Assembly (NCBI RefSeq): GCF_000711725.1
Contig: NZ_JONP01000013.1
Location: 1 to 64,000, forward strand
Origin: Roseomonas aerilata DSM 19363
Lineage (GTDB): Bacteria > Pseudomonadota > Alphaproteobacteria > Acetobacterales > Acetobacteraceae
Direction of reading: 5' to 3'
DNA length: 64,000 bases
Both the position numbers and the translations under genes were made by a program. The first letter of the stretch is position 1, and the number at the start of each line of letters is the position of its first letter. This document shows, one piece after another, positions 25,123-33,653 of the stretch. The notes under the pieces are model-generated. The model saw only the letters and a program-made list of their open reading frames with translations. It did no database searches and had not been told where the DNA came from.

Positions 25123-26088
25123 ATGCCGGACGGCACCCCCGACGAGGTGCCGCCCGGCGCTCCCCCCGAGGCGGCGAGCCTGCCCGGCGAGGCCTCCGGC
25201 CCGCCGGGCCAGCCGGACGCGGAGGAGCGTGGGCCGCTGCGCCGCTGCATCGTCACGCGCGAGAGCCTGCCGAAGGAGGCGATGATCCGCTTCGTGCTCG
25301 GCCCGGCGCGGGAGCTGGTGCCGGACCTCGGCGGGCGCATGCCCGGGCGGGGAATGTGGTTGAGCGCGCGCGGCGATGTGCTAGAACGCGCTCTCAGCCG
25401 CGGGGCCTTCACGAGGGCCGCCCGCGGCCCGGTGCATCCGATGCCCGACCTGCGCGCGGCGATCGCGGACGGGTTGCGTCGGCGTATCCGGGACCAGGTC
25501 GGCCTTGCGCGGCGCGCGGGGCAGGCGGTGGTCGGCTTCCAGCAGGCGCGCGAATGGCTCCAGGCCGGACGCGCGGCCCTGCTGGTCGAGGCGGCGGATG
25601 GAAGCGCGTCCGAGCGGTCGCGGCTGGTGGGTGGCCATCCGGTCCCCGTCGTCACGGTGCTCGATGCGGCGGAGCTGGGTGCGGTGTTCGGTCGGGATCA
25701 CGCGGTCCACGTGGCGGTGGCGACGGGCCGGTTGGCTGGGGGCATCCTCGCGGAGGCCGCCCGGCTCGCCGGCGTGCTGAGCGACGAACCGGCCCCCGCG
25801 CCACGGCGCGGCCCGGGGCCGAAGCATGGCCCGGCGGAGGCGAGGGGCGGCAAGCGGGGGAACAAGGCCCCTGGCACCGAGCCCTCCGAGGCGCCACATG
25901 GCGCGGGAAGGGCCCGTCCGCAGAGGACGGGCGAATCGGGCCACCCGGCAGCGGGCGGCCCTGACGAGGCGACCCGGGGGAAGAGCTCCCGCGGTGGCCA
26001 TGGCCCGGCGTCCCGGAAGGACGGCAGGCAGGAAGCGCGCCCTCGGCGCGGAGGGGAGCCGGCCGTGCCAGTGACGCAAAAGCAATGA
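25123..26088 (+). CDS. rnpM: YlxR/RnpM RNA-binding protein with L7Ae-like domain
   Basis: A 321-residue protein, 7 bp after nusA. Residues about 36-105 are a YlxR (DUF448) domain: RRCIVTRESLPKEAMIRFVL and GGRMPGRGMWLSARGDVL. Residues about 120-225 look like a ribosomal L7Ae/YlxQ-type domain (GLARRAGQAVVGFQQAREWL). The last 90 residues are a Gly/Lys/Arg-rich disordered RNA-binding-type tail. YlxR proteins bind RNase P RNA in other bacteria. Its place between nusA and infB is standard for alphaproteobacteria. Confidence 0.9.
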   Translation: MPDGTPDEVPPGAPPEAASLPGEASGPPGQPDAEERGPLRRCIVTRESLPKEAMIRFVLGPARELVPDLGGRMPGRGMWLSARGDVLERALSRGAFTRAARGPVHPMPDLRAAIADGLRRRIRDQVGLARRAGQAVVGFQQAREWLQAGRAALLVEAADGSASERSRLVGGHPVPVVTVLDAAELGAVFGRDHAVHVAVATGRLAGGILAEAARLAGVLSDEPAPAPRRGPGPKHGPAEARGGKRGNKAPGTEPSEAPHGAGRARPQRTGESGHPAAGGPDEATRGKSSRGGHGPASRKDGRQEARPRRGGEPAVPVTQKQ

Positions 26089-26267
26089 GCCGCTAGCCGG
26101 CCAGACGGCAACGGGGTTGCGGGGAAGGTGCTTCCCCCTGGCCCCAAAGGCGCCATGCCGACGGCATGGCCCTGGGGATGCGCGCCCCTGACGGCGCGAT
26201 GGAATGGATGGGCCGCCCCTCGGGCGCGGCCGGCGCCCGGGGGCAGGACCCGGCGGGTGCCTTGGAG
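26089..26267 (+). promoter_or_regulatory. Hairpin-rich gap between rnpM and infB
   Basis: A 179-bp gap inside an otherwise tight operon. It holds GCAAC-GGG-GTTGC, the perfect hairpin GGGGAAG-GTG-CTTCCCC (26121-26137) and GCCATGC-CGACG-GCATGGC (26152-26170). The 3-nt loops recall the intergenic repeat family, but the sequence is different. It may be an internal leader of infB or another repeat type. No T-run follows, so it is not a normal terminator. Confidence 0.5.
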
Positions 26268-29200
26268 ATGAGTGTGCCTGACAGCAAGCTGGATACGGAA
26301 AACCCGGGTTCGGGTGACGACAACACGCAGGATGGGGCGAAGGGCCGGCTGTCGCTGCGCCCCGGTGGACGCATGGAGCTCGGCAAGACCGAGCAGGCCG
26401 GGAGCGTGCGCCAGTCCTTCAGCCATGGCCGCAGCAAGACCGTGCAGGTCGAGGTCGTGAAGAAGCGGGCGACCGGCCCGGGCGGCGCCCCCGCCGCGTC
26501 CGGTGCCGCGCCGCGCCCGCCCGGCCCGCAGGCCGCGGGTCCCGCCCGTGCCGGCGGCCCGCCCCGCGCCGGCGGCCCCGCCCGCGCGGCCGGCCCCGCC
26601 CCGGCCCCCGGCCGCCCGCTGACCCAGGGCGAGCAGGCCAACCGCCTGCGCGTGCTGGAGGAGATGCGGCGCCAGGAGGCGGAGCGTCAGCGCCAGGAGC
26701 GCGAGCAGCAGGCGCTGCTGGTGCGTTCCGCCAATGAGGAAGCGCAGCGCCGCCAGGAGGAGGAGCGCCGCGCGGCCGAGGAGGCCGCCGAGCGCGCCGC
26801 CGAGGCGCGGCGCCGTGCCGAGGAGGAGGCGCGCCGCGCCCAGGCCGAGGCACCGCCCCCAGCCCCAGCTCCCGCGCCGGTGGAGGCCCGTGCGCCGGAG
26901 CCTCAGGCCCCTGCGCCGGAGGCCCCCCGTGCGCCCGAGCGGCCGGTGGAGCGCGCGCCCGAGCGCCCGGCGCCCGCCGCCGCCCGCCCGAATCCCGCGC
27001 CGCGCCCGGCCGAGGAGGCGCCCCGCGCCGCCACGCCGCGCGAGGACCGCGGACCCGGTGGTTTCGGGACCCGCCCCGCGGCCGGTGGCGACCGTGCCTA
27101 TGTGCAGCGGCCGGCGGCTGCCCCGAGCGGCGACCGCAGCTACGTGCAGCGCCCCGCCGCGGGCCCGAGCGGCGACCGCGGCTACGTGCAGCGCCCCGCG
27201 GCCGGCCCGAGCGGTGACCGCGGTTACGCGCAGCGCCCCGCCGGTGGCCCTGGTGGCGACCGCGGCTACGCGCCGCGCCCTGCCGGCGGTCCCGGTGGCG
27301 ACCGCGGTTATGCGCCCCGCCCTGCGGGTGGTCCCGGCGGCGACCGCGGCTATGTGCAGCGTCCTGCCGGCGGACCTGGCGGCGACCGCGGCTATGCGGC
27401 GCGTCCGGCCGGTGGCCCTGGCGGCGATCGCGGCTACGCGCCGCGCCCTGCCGGCGGTCCCGGTGGGGACCGCGCCGGCTACGCCCCGCGCGCCGGTGGC
27501 CCGGGTGGCTACGGTGCCGGTGCCGGTGCGCCTCTCGCGGCGCGCCGCCCCGGCCCCGTGCCGAGCAGCCTGCCGGCCGGTGGCCCCAAGCTGTCGCTGC
27601 GCCCGCGCGGCCCCGGCGAGGGTCCGCCCCCCGGGAGCATGGAGGACGAGAACCGCCGTCCGCCGCCGCGCCGCCTCGGTGGGCCCAGCCCGCTCGCGGC
27701 CCGCAAGCCGGTTCCGGCCCCCGCCAAGAAGGGCCTGACCCAGACCGACCGCAAGCGCGAGGGCCGGATCGACGTCCAGGCGGCGATCGAGGGCGACGAC
27801 GACCGCGGCCGCAGCCTCGCCTCCGTCCGCCGCGCCCGCGAGCGCGAGCGGCGGCAGGCGGAGCTTGCCCGGTTGCGTTCGGGCCAGGAGCGCGTCGTTC
27901 GCGACGTGGTCATCCCCGACGTCATCACCGTGCAAGAGCTGGCCAACCGTATGGCGGCCCGCGCCGGCGAGGTGGTGAAGGCGCTGTTCCGCATGGGCGT
28001 GATGGCGACCATCACGCAGTCCATCGACGCCGACACGGCGGAGCTGGTGGCGACCGAGTTCGGCCACCGCGTGCGCCGCGTCTCGGAAGCCGACGTGGAG
28101 CAGGGCCTTGAGGGCGAGGCCGACACCGAGGAGGCGCTGGAGCCGCGCCCGCCGGTGGTCACCATCATGGGCCACGTCGACCACGGCAAGACGAGCCTGC
28201 TGGACGCGCTGCGCAAGACCGACGTGGCCGGCCGCGAGGCCGGTGGCATCACGCAGCACATCGGCGCCTACATGATCCAGATCCCCAGCGGGGATCGGGT
28301 GACCTTCATCGACACGCCCGGCCACGAGGCCTTCACGGCCATGCGTGCCCGCGGTGCGGGGGTGACGGACATGGTGGTGCTGGTGGTGGCCGCCGATGAC
28401 GGCGTCATGCCCCAGACGATCGAGGCGATCCGCCACGCTCGCGCGGCGGCGGTGCCGCTCATCGTGGCCGTCAACAAGATCGACAAGCAGGGCGTGAACC
28501 TCGACCGCGTGCGGCAGGAGCTGCTGCAGCACGAGGTGGTGGTGGAATCCCTGGGCGGCGACGTGCAGGAGATCCAGGTCTCGGCTACCAAGGGGACGAA
28601 CCTCGACAAGCTGCTCGAGGCGATCATCCTCCAGGCCGAGATCCTCGACCTGCGCGCCAACCCGAACCGCGCCGCCGAGGGCACGGTGCTGGAGAGCAAG
28701 CTCGACAAGGGGCGGGGTCCGGTCGCGACCGTCCTCATCCAGAAGGGCACGCTCAACCAGGGCGACATCGTCGTGGCCGGCGCCGAGTGGGGTCGCATCC
28801 GCGCGATCATCGACGACATGGGCATTCCGCTCACGGGTGCCGAGCCGTCGGAGCCGGTGGAGATCCTTGGCCTGTCCGGCGTGCCGTCGGCGGGCGAGAC
28901 CTTCGTGGCCGTCGAGGACGAGACGCGGGCGCGCGAGATCACTGAGTTCCGTCAGCGCAAGGCGCGCGAGAAGCAGACCGCCGCGGCGGGTGCGGCGCGC
29001 GGCACGCTGAACGACATGCTGGCCCGCATCCAGGCAGGCGAGCAGAAGGAGGTGGCGGTCGTCGTCAAGGCGGACGTGCAGGGCTCGGCGGAGGCGCTCG
29101 GCGTCACCCTCGGCAAGCTCTCGCGCGAGGAGGTCAGGGTGCGGGTGCTGCACTCGGCGGTCGGGCAGATCACCGAGAGCGACATCCAGCTCGCCAAGGC

Positions 29201-29654
29201 CTCCAACGCCGTGGTCATCGCCTTCAACGTCCGCGCCACGGTGCAGGCGCGGGAGCTGGCGACGCGCGACGGGGTCGAGATCCGCTACTACTCGATCATC
29301 TACGAGGTGGCCGACGATATCGAGAAGCTGGTCCGCGGCAAGCTCGCCCCGATCCAGCGCGAGAAGTTCCTCGGCTACGCGCAGATCCTGCAGGTGTTCG
29401 AGGTCAAGCGCCTCGGGAACATCGCGGGCTGCCGCGTGACCGAGGGCGTGGTCAAGCGCGGGGCGGGTGTCCGCCTGCTGCGCAACGGCGTGGTCATCCA
29501 CCAGGGCACGCTCTCCACGCTGCGTCGCTTCAAGGATGACGTGAAGGAGGTCGCGAACGGCTACGAGTGCGGCATGTCCTTCGCGAACTACAACGACATC
29601 CGCGTCGACGACCAGATCGAGTGCTACGAGACGGAGACGGTGGCGGCGGTCTGA
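26268..29654 (+). CDS. infB: Translation initiation factor IF-2
   Basis: An 1128-residue GTPase that places initiator tRNA on the 30S subunit. It is long for IF-2: an IF2-N-like start ([19 protein letters not shown]), a charged coiled coil (about 125-205), a Pro/Ala region, ten GDRGY repeats (about 274-417), a second basic motif, then the GTPase domain from about 630 ([34 protein letters not shown]) and C-terminal domains. Start: GGAG at 26264-26267 abuts ATG 26268 but is ideally spaced for GTG 26274, so the true start may be the GTG. A terminator follows. Confidence 0.96.
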   Translation: MSVPDSKLDTENPGSGDDNTQDGAKGRLSLRPGGRMELGKTEQAGSVRQSFSHGRSKTVQVEVVKKRATGPGGAPAASGAAPRPPGPQAAGPARAGGPPRAGGPARAAGPAPAPGRPLTQGEQANRLRVLEEMRRQEAERQRQEREQQALLVRSANEEAQRRQEEERRAAEEAAERAAEARRRAEEEARRAQAEAPPPAPAPAPVEARAPEPQAPAPEAPRAPERPVERAPERPAPAAARPNPAPRPAEEAPRAATPREDRGPGGFGTRPAAGGDRAYVQRPAAAPSGDRSYVQRPAAGPSGDRGYVQRPAAGPSGDRGYAQRPAGGPGGDRGYAPRPAGGPGGDRGYAPRPAGGPGGDRGYVQRPAGGPGGDRGYAARPAGGPGGDRGYAPRPAGGPGGDRAGYAPRAGGPGGYGAGAGAPLAARRPGPVPSSLPAGGPKLSLRPRGPGEGPPPGSMEDENRRPPPRRLGGPSPLAARKPVPAPAKKGLTQTDRKREGRIDVQAAIEGDDDRGRSLASVRRARERERRQAELARLRSGQERVVRDVVIPDVITVQELANRMAARAGEVVKALFRMGVMATITQSIDADTAELVATEFGHRVRRVSEADVEQGLEGEADTEEALEPRPPVVTIMGHVDHGKTSLLDALRKTDVAGREAGGITQHIGAYMIQIPSGDRVTFIDTPGHEAFTAMRARGAGVTDMVVLVVAADDGVMPQTIEAIRHARAAAVPLIVAVNKIDKQGVNLDRVRQELLQHEVVVESLGGDVQEIQVSATKGTNLDKLLEAIILQAEILDLRANPNRAAEGTVLESKLDKGRGPVATVLIQKGTLNQGDIVVAGAEWGRIRAIIDDMGIPLTGAEPSEPVEILGLSGVPSAGETFVAVEDETRAREITEFRQRKAREKQTAAAGAARGTLNDMLARIQAGEQKEVAVVVKADVQGSAEALGVTLGKLSREEVRVRVLHSAVGQITESDIQLAKASNAVVIAFNVRATVQARELATRDGVEIRYYSIIYEVADDIEKLVRGKLAPIQREKFLGYAQILQVFEVKRLGNIAGCRVTEGVVKRGAGVRLLRNGVVIHQGTLSTLRRFKDDVKEVANGYECGMSFANYNDIRVDDQIECYETETVAAV
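27087..27520 (+). repeat. 42-bp tandem repeat in infB (GDRGYxxRPAGGPG)
   Basis: Ten head-to-tail units of 14 residues (consensus GDRGYxxRPAGGPG). Early units read PAAGPS, later ones PAGGPG; the last is changed to [14 protein letters not shown]. It makes a long, Gly/Arg/Tyr-rich disordered segment in the N-terminal region of IF-2. Silent differences show the units are not all freshly copied. Confidence 0.92.
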
Positions 29655-29683
29655 TCCGCCCCACCCCTTCGGGACGACCATCC

Positions 29684-29722
29684 CGCCGCGCCCGGTACGA
29701 ACCGGGCGCGGCGGACCCTTTT
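29684..29722 (+). terminator. Intrinsic terminator after infB
   Basis: A 13-bp perfect stem (CGCCGCGCCCGGT with ACCGGGCGCGGCG), loop ACGA, then CCCTTTT. It ends 15 bases before rbfA, so rbfA expression relies on read-through or its own promoter. Confidence 0.8.
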
Positions 29723-29736
29723 AAGGCTCTTTGACT

Positions 29737-30180
29737 ATGCCCAAGCACATTGCCAAGACGGCCGCCCCCTCTCAGCGGATGCTCCGCGTGGCCGAGGAGG
29801 TGCGGCACGCGCTCTCCTCCGTCTTCGCCCGCGGCGACCTGCGCGATCCCGAGCTTGCGGATGCGCGGGTGACGGTGACGGAGGTGCGCGCCTCGCCCGA
29901 CCTAAAGCACATGACCGTTTTCGTCTCGCGCCTGGGCGCGACGGCGGACAAGGCGCTGCTCGACCTGCTGCGGCGGAACCAACCGGATCTGCGCCGGCAG
30001 GTCGCGCGCACCGTCCGGCTGAAGTTCGCGCCCGAGCTTCATTTTCAGGCCGACACGGCGCTCGATCATGCGATGCATATCGACGCGCTGATGCGTCGAC
30101 CCGAGGTCGCGCGCGACCTGGGCCCCCGTGACCCGAGCTTGGGCGAGCCCGACATCGAGCAGGACGACCAGACGCCGTGA
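29737..30180 (+). CDS. rbfA: Ribosome-binding factor A
   Basis: A 147-residue KH-type 30S maturation factor. Seen: SQRMLRVAEEVRHALSSVFA at residues 13-32, the VTVTEVRASPDLKHMTVFVS core, and LRRQVARTVRLKFAPELHF. The ATG at 29737 fits the family start; a TTG two codons earlier is less likely. In many relatives truB and rpsO follow, but here they lie 9 kb away on the other strand. The stop overlaps the next start by 4 bp. Confidence 0.96.
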   Translation: MPKHIAKTAAPSQRMLRVAEEVRHALSSVFARGDLRDPELADARVTVTEVRASPDLKHMTVFVSRLGATADKALLDLLRRNQPDLRRQVARTVRLKFAPELHFQADTALDHAMHIDALMRRPEVARDLGPRDPSLGEPDIEQDDQTP

Positions 30181-30572
30181 ACGAGCCTCACCAGCCGCCC
30201 GAGATGGCCCCGATGATCCGGACCATCGCCATGCCCGCCGACACCAATCCGGCGGGCGACATCTTCGGGGGCTGGCTGATGGCTCAGATGGACCTGGCGG
30301 CCGGCAACGCCGCCTCCCGCCGCGCGCGGGGGCGCTGCGCGACCGTCGCGGTGGAGGGGATGACCTTCCACCGGCCCGTCCACGTCGGGGACGAGGTGAG
30401 CCTCTACGCGCGCATCCTCTCGGTGGGGCGGACCTCGCTGCGCGTGCAGGTGGAGGCCTGGCGGCGCGAGCGGCACTCGGACCTGCGGGAGCGGGTGACG
30501 GAAGCGGCCTTCACCTTCGTCGCGCTGGATCCGGACGGGCGGCCAAGGCCGCTGCCCGCGGAGGGGAGCTGA
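30177..30572 (+). CDS. YciA-like acyl-CoA thioesterase
   Basis: A 131-residue hotdog-fold protein. The signature DTNPAGDIFGGWLMAQMDLA (about 21-40) holds the catalytic Asp and Gly turn of the YciA/BFIT acyl-CoA hydrolase family; FHRPVHVGDEVSLYARIL follows. It should hydrolyse acyl-CoAs in the cytoplasm. The GTG start overlaps the rbfA stop (GTGA), so the two are translationally coupled. Confidence 0.9.
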   Translation: MNEPHQPPEMAPMIRTIAMPADTNPAGDIFGGWLMAQMDLAAGNAASRRARGRCATVAVEGMTFHRPVHVGDEVSLYARILSVGRTSLRVQVEAWRRERHSDLRERVTEAAFTFVALDPDGRPRPLPAEGS

Positions 30573-30594
30573 GAGGGGCTGGTGCTTGTGGCCG

Positions 30595-30803
30595 CCAGAG
30601 AGGGCTCTGCCCTCTCCGGCACCTCTCCCGCCAAGGGCCTGAGGCCCTTGGATCCCCATCTGGCTGTTGCGGAACCTTTCTGAGCGTGTTGTCGCCTCGG
30701 GTCCATGACCCGAGGCCCACCGGCCTTAGAACCATTCAAACAGATAGAAGAAGATGATGGTGAGGGGTCTGGGGAGAGGAAGAATTCCTTCTTCCTCTCC
30801 CCA
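30595..30803 (-). repeat. Hairpin-array intergenic repeat, copy 5 (inverted)
   Basis: Reverse copy following the thioesterase gene. Hairpins: GAGAGGGC-TCT-GCCCTCTC, CCAAGGGCC-TGA-GGCCCTTGG, the CGCCTCGGGTC stem with loop CAT and one end base changed, and the AGGAAGAATTCCTTCTTCCT-type palindrome. Confidence 0.85.
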
Positions 30804-30863
30804 GGGCCACAAGTGCCGGCCTCCCCCCTGATACCTCCCGGCCCCCGCGCCGTTGAGGAGGGC

Positions 30864-31883
30864 ATGGACACGCCTCGGATTGCCTGGGTCTGCAACTGGC
30901 TGGACCCCAGCCTGCCCGTGAAGGAGCAGGCCGCATTGAACTTGCGGGACACGACGGTGACCGCCTTGCAGCGGATGGAGCGGTCGGCGGCCATCGAGAA
31001 GCTGATGGGGCTGGTGCGTACGAACGGGGAGACGCTGCTGGCGCAGATCTCTCGCACCGCGCGGCTGCCGCCGGGGCAGCGGGCCATGCGGATGGCGAGC
31101 AACGTGCTGCCGGCCTACAGCCACCCCGCGATCCGGCCGCTCTATGACGAGCCGGCGCTGCGGCGGCTGGTGGAGACGAGCCTGGCGCCGGCGGGGCAGG
31201 CGGCGATCCGCGGGGGCGTGCGGCTCTCGTTGCATCCGGGGCAGTACACGGTGCTGGCAACGGAGCGCGAGGGGACGCGCCAGGCGGCGGTGGCGGACCT
31301 CGAGTACCACACGGAGGTGATGCGGCTGCTCGGCCATGCCGGCGGATGGCATCCGCATGGCGCGCATATCAACGTGCATGCGGGCGCGCGGGCGGCGGGG
31401 ATCGAGGCGTTCCGGTCGGGGCTGGCGCTGCTGTCCGAGGATGCGCGGGGGCTGCTGACGGTCGAGAACGAGGAGACGGCCTACGGGCTGGAGGACCTGC
31501 TGCCGCTGGCGGATGCGCTGCCGATCGTGCTCGACCTGCACCACCACTGGGTGGTGACGGGTGAGTACATCCAGCCGGAGGATCCGCGTGTCGCGCGCGT
31601 GATCGAATCCTGGCGCGGGACGCGGCCGGTGCTGCATGTCAGCGCGCCGCGGCCGGAGCTGGCGCCGGGGCAGGATCCCGACGTGCTGCCGGACCGGGAG
31701 GCGCTGATTGCCGCTGGCTGCTCGGCGCGCGACCTGCGGGCGCATGCGACGCGGCTGTGGAACCGGGCGCATGCCGAGTGGGCGGCGCGGCACCTTGCCT
31801 GGGGGGATATCGAGGTGGAGGCGAAGGACAAGAACCTGGCGAGCGCGGAATTCGCGCGGGTCTGCTTTCCGGTTCCGGCTTAG
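30864..31883 (+). CDS. uvsE: UV damage endonuclease (UvdE/UvsE family)
   Basis: A 339-residue TIM-barrel endonuclease that nicks DNA 5' of UV photoproducts. Family blocks: LSLHPGQYTVLAT (about 120-132), DLEYHTEVMRLLG, HINVHAGA, LLTVENEETAYGLEDLLPLA, and LDLHHHWV. These His, Glu and Asp residues bind the metals. The ATG at 30864 has GAGGAGG upstream; the frame before it is repeat sequence. It is flanked on both sides by inverted hairpin repeats. Confidence 0.92.
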   Translation: MDTPRIAWVCNWLDPSLPVKEQAALNLRDTTVTALQRMERSAAIEKLMGLVRTNGETLLAQISRTARLPPGQRAMRMASNVLPAYSHPAIRPLYDEPALRRLVETSLAPAGQAAIRGGVRLSLHPGQYTVLATEREGTRQAAVADLEYHTEVMRLLGHAGGWHPHGAHINVHAGARAAGIEAFRSGLALLSEDARGLLTVENEETAYGLEDLLPLADALPIVLDLHHHWVVTGEYIQPEDPRVARVIESWRGTRPVLHVSAPRPELAPGQDPDVLPDREALIAAGCSARDLRAHATRLWNRAHAEWAARHLAWGDIEVEAKDKNLASAEFARVCFPVPA

Positions 31884-31901
31884 GGCTGGTTCTTGCGGCC
31901 T

Positions 31902-32119
31902 TGGAGAGGGCTCTGCCCTCTCCGCACATCCGAGGCAGTGCCTCGGATCCGCCAGGAGCCTGAGGCCCCTGGACCCGCCTTTGGGGTGCCCATCATGCGC
32001 GTATCGTCGCCTCGGGTCATGGACCCGGGGCGCACCGGCCGTGAAGCCTTTCAAACATGAAGAAAAAGATGATGGAGAGGGGTTCGGGGAGAGGAAGAAT
32101 TCTTTCTTCCTCTCCCCGG
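31902..32119 (-). repeat. Hairpin-array intergenic repeat, copy 6 (inverted)
   Basis: Reverse copy between uvsE and the FAH-family gene. At the place where copies 1 and 3 have the TGAACGC hairpin, this copy has a different one, ATCCGAGGC-AGT-GCCTCGGAT. The next stem reads CCAGGAGCC-TGA-GGCCCCTGG. It ends 2 bases before the FAH-family stop codon. Confidence 0.85.
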
Positions 32120-32121
32120 GG

Positions 32122-33306
32122 TCACCCGCGCAACAGCCCCCGTTGCGCGAGGGAGCGCATGAGATGGCCCGCACCGAAGGTCCAGGGCTCGCACTCGTTA
32201 GTGGCGCGCATGCGGTTGACGAGGGCGCCGAGTTGGGGCGCGGCGATGGTGACGATGTCGTTCATCGCGTGGGTGAAGCCCTTGCCCGGGGCGCCGCGGT
32301 CGGCCACGGGCGCGAACATGGTGCCGAGGAAGAGCACGGCGCCGTCGGGGTATTGGTGATGCGGGCCGATCATCTGGGCGACGAGGTCGGCGGGGTCGCG
32401 GCTGATGAGGGCGATGGAGGAGGAGCCCTCCAGGCGGAAGCCGTCGTCGCCCTCCACCACCAGGGTGACGGTGGTCTGGCGGCTGCTGTCGAGGGTGAAG
32501 CGGCCGTCGAAGAGGCGGAGGCAGGGGCCGAGGACGCAGGCGGCGTTGTTGTCCTTCGCCTTGCCGAGCAGCAGGGCGGAGCGGCCCTCCACGTCGCGCA
32601 GGTTCACGTCGTTGCCGAGCATCGCGCCGACGATGGCGCCGCGGGAGGAGACGGCGAGCGCTACCTCGGGCTCCGGGTTGTTCCAGGAGGAGGAGGGGTG
32701 CAGGCCCGCGTCCATGCCGGTGCCGACGGCGGACATCGGCGGGGCCTTGGTGAAGATCTCGGCGTCGGGGCCGATGCCGACTTCCAGGTACTGGCTCCAG
32801 GCGCCCTGGGCGACCAGCACCTCCTTCAGGCGCATCGCCTCGGGCGAGCCGGGACGGAGGCGGGAGAGGTCGTCCCCGACGAGGCGCACCACCTCCTCGC
32901 GGATGGCGGCGGCAGCGGCGGGGTTGCCGCGGGCGCGCTCCTCGATCACCCGCTCGAGCATGGAGACGGCGAAGGTGACGCCGGCGGCCTTGATGGCCTG
33001 CAGGTCCACCGGGGCGAGCAGCCAGGGGCGAGACCGGTCCCGCGTGTCGGGCGGCGTGTTGGCCAGGATTTCGGTGAGGGTGCCGATCCGCTCGCCTTCC
33101 GCGGCGGCAAGGGCGGCGGCCGGGTCGGGTTCCTCGCAGAGGGCGGAGACGGTGAGGAAACGGGTGGTGACGTCGATGACGTCCTCTCCGCGGAGGGCGA
33201 CGACGGAGGGGCCGCCGAACTCGGGGCGCCAGGCGCGGCCGACAAGCGCGGCCTCCCGCCAGTCGGAGGGCATTACCTGGGCGGGGTCGAGCCGGATGTT
33301 CGGCAT
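32122..33306 (-). CDS. Fumarylacetoacetate hydrolase-family protein
   Basis: A 394-residue cytoplasmic enzyme of the FAH superfamily (hydrolases, decarboxylases or dehydratases of 2-keto acids). The N-terminal 110 residues are an extra domain; the FAH core starts at about LQAIKAAGVTFAVSMLERV and includes NNPEPEVALAVSSRGAIVGA (metal-binding E-x-E type), GNDVNLRDVEGRSALLLGKA, and PDGAVLFLGTMFAPV. This longer form resembles sugar-acid dehydratase-like members. The start at 33306 matches the family; the upstream frame is repeat. Substrate unknown. Confidence 0.88.
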   Translation of the reverse strand: MPNIRLDPAQVMPSDWREAALVGRAWRPEFGGPSVVALRGEDVIDVTTRFLTVSALCEEPDPAAALAAAEGERIGTLTEILANTPPDTRDRSRPWLLAPVDLQAIKAAGVTFAVSMLERVIEERARGNPAAAAAIREEVVRLVGDDLSRLRPGSPEAMRLKEVLVAQGAWSQYLEVGIGPDAEIFTKAPPMSAVGTGMDAGLHPSSSWNNPEPEVALAVSSRGAIVGAMLGNDVNLRDVEGRSALLLGKAKDNNAACVLGPCLRLFDGRFTLDSSRQTTVTLVVEGDDGFRLEGSSSIALISRDPADLVAQMIGPHHQYPDGAVLFLGTMFAPVADRGAPGKGFTHAMNDIVTIAAPQLGALVNRMRATNECEPWTFGAGHLMRSLAQRGLLRG

Positions 33307-33415
33307 GGGATTTCCTCGGGTCGTTGGCGCGGCGTGGCGCAAGGGGAGGATGGAGGAGCGGCGTGGGGGGTTGAAGCCCCCTCGGCGGGTCCTGGCTGGC
33401 CAGCGCCGGCGACTC

Positions 33416-33640
33416 CGGGGGAGGAAGAAGGAATTCTTCCTCCCCCGGCCCCCGTCGAAGGCAGTGCCTTCGACCATCTTTTTCTTCAAACTTTGGATGT
33501 TCCGCGGATGGTGCGCCTCGGGTCGATGACCCGAGGCGACGGCCTGTTCAGGAAGGTTCCGCGATAGCCTGATGGGGATCCAAGGGCCTCAGGTCCTTGG
33601 CGGGTGAGGTCTGGAGAGAGCAGCGCCCTCTCCAGGGGCC
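33416..33640 (+). repeat. Hairpin-array intergenic repeat, copy 7
   Basis: Forward copy. It carries an extra hairpin, GTCGAAGGC-AGT-GCCTTCGAC, between the GAATTC palindrome and the T-rich stretch, a position empty in most copies. Central loop GAT; next stem CCAAGGGCC-TCA-GGTCCTTGG with one G-U pair; last stem CTGGAGAG-rich with CTCTCCAG. It ends 13 bases before the aminotransferase stop. Confidence 0.85.
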
Positions 33641-33653
33641 GCAGCGCCCCGCC

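Noticed and set aside
27087-27520. CRISPR-like regular repeat
   Set aside because: The units are adjacent with no spacers and stay in frame within infB; it is a protein repeat.
25698-29681. Very long minus-strand open frame opposite infB (1327 codons)
   Set aside because: It is the shadow of infB in GC-rich DNA: its Ala/Arg/Thr-Gly repeats mirror the GDRGY repeats, and infB has intact domains.
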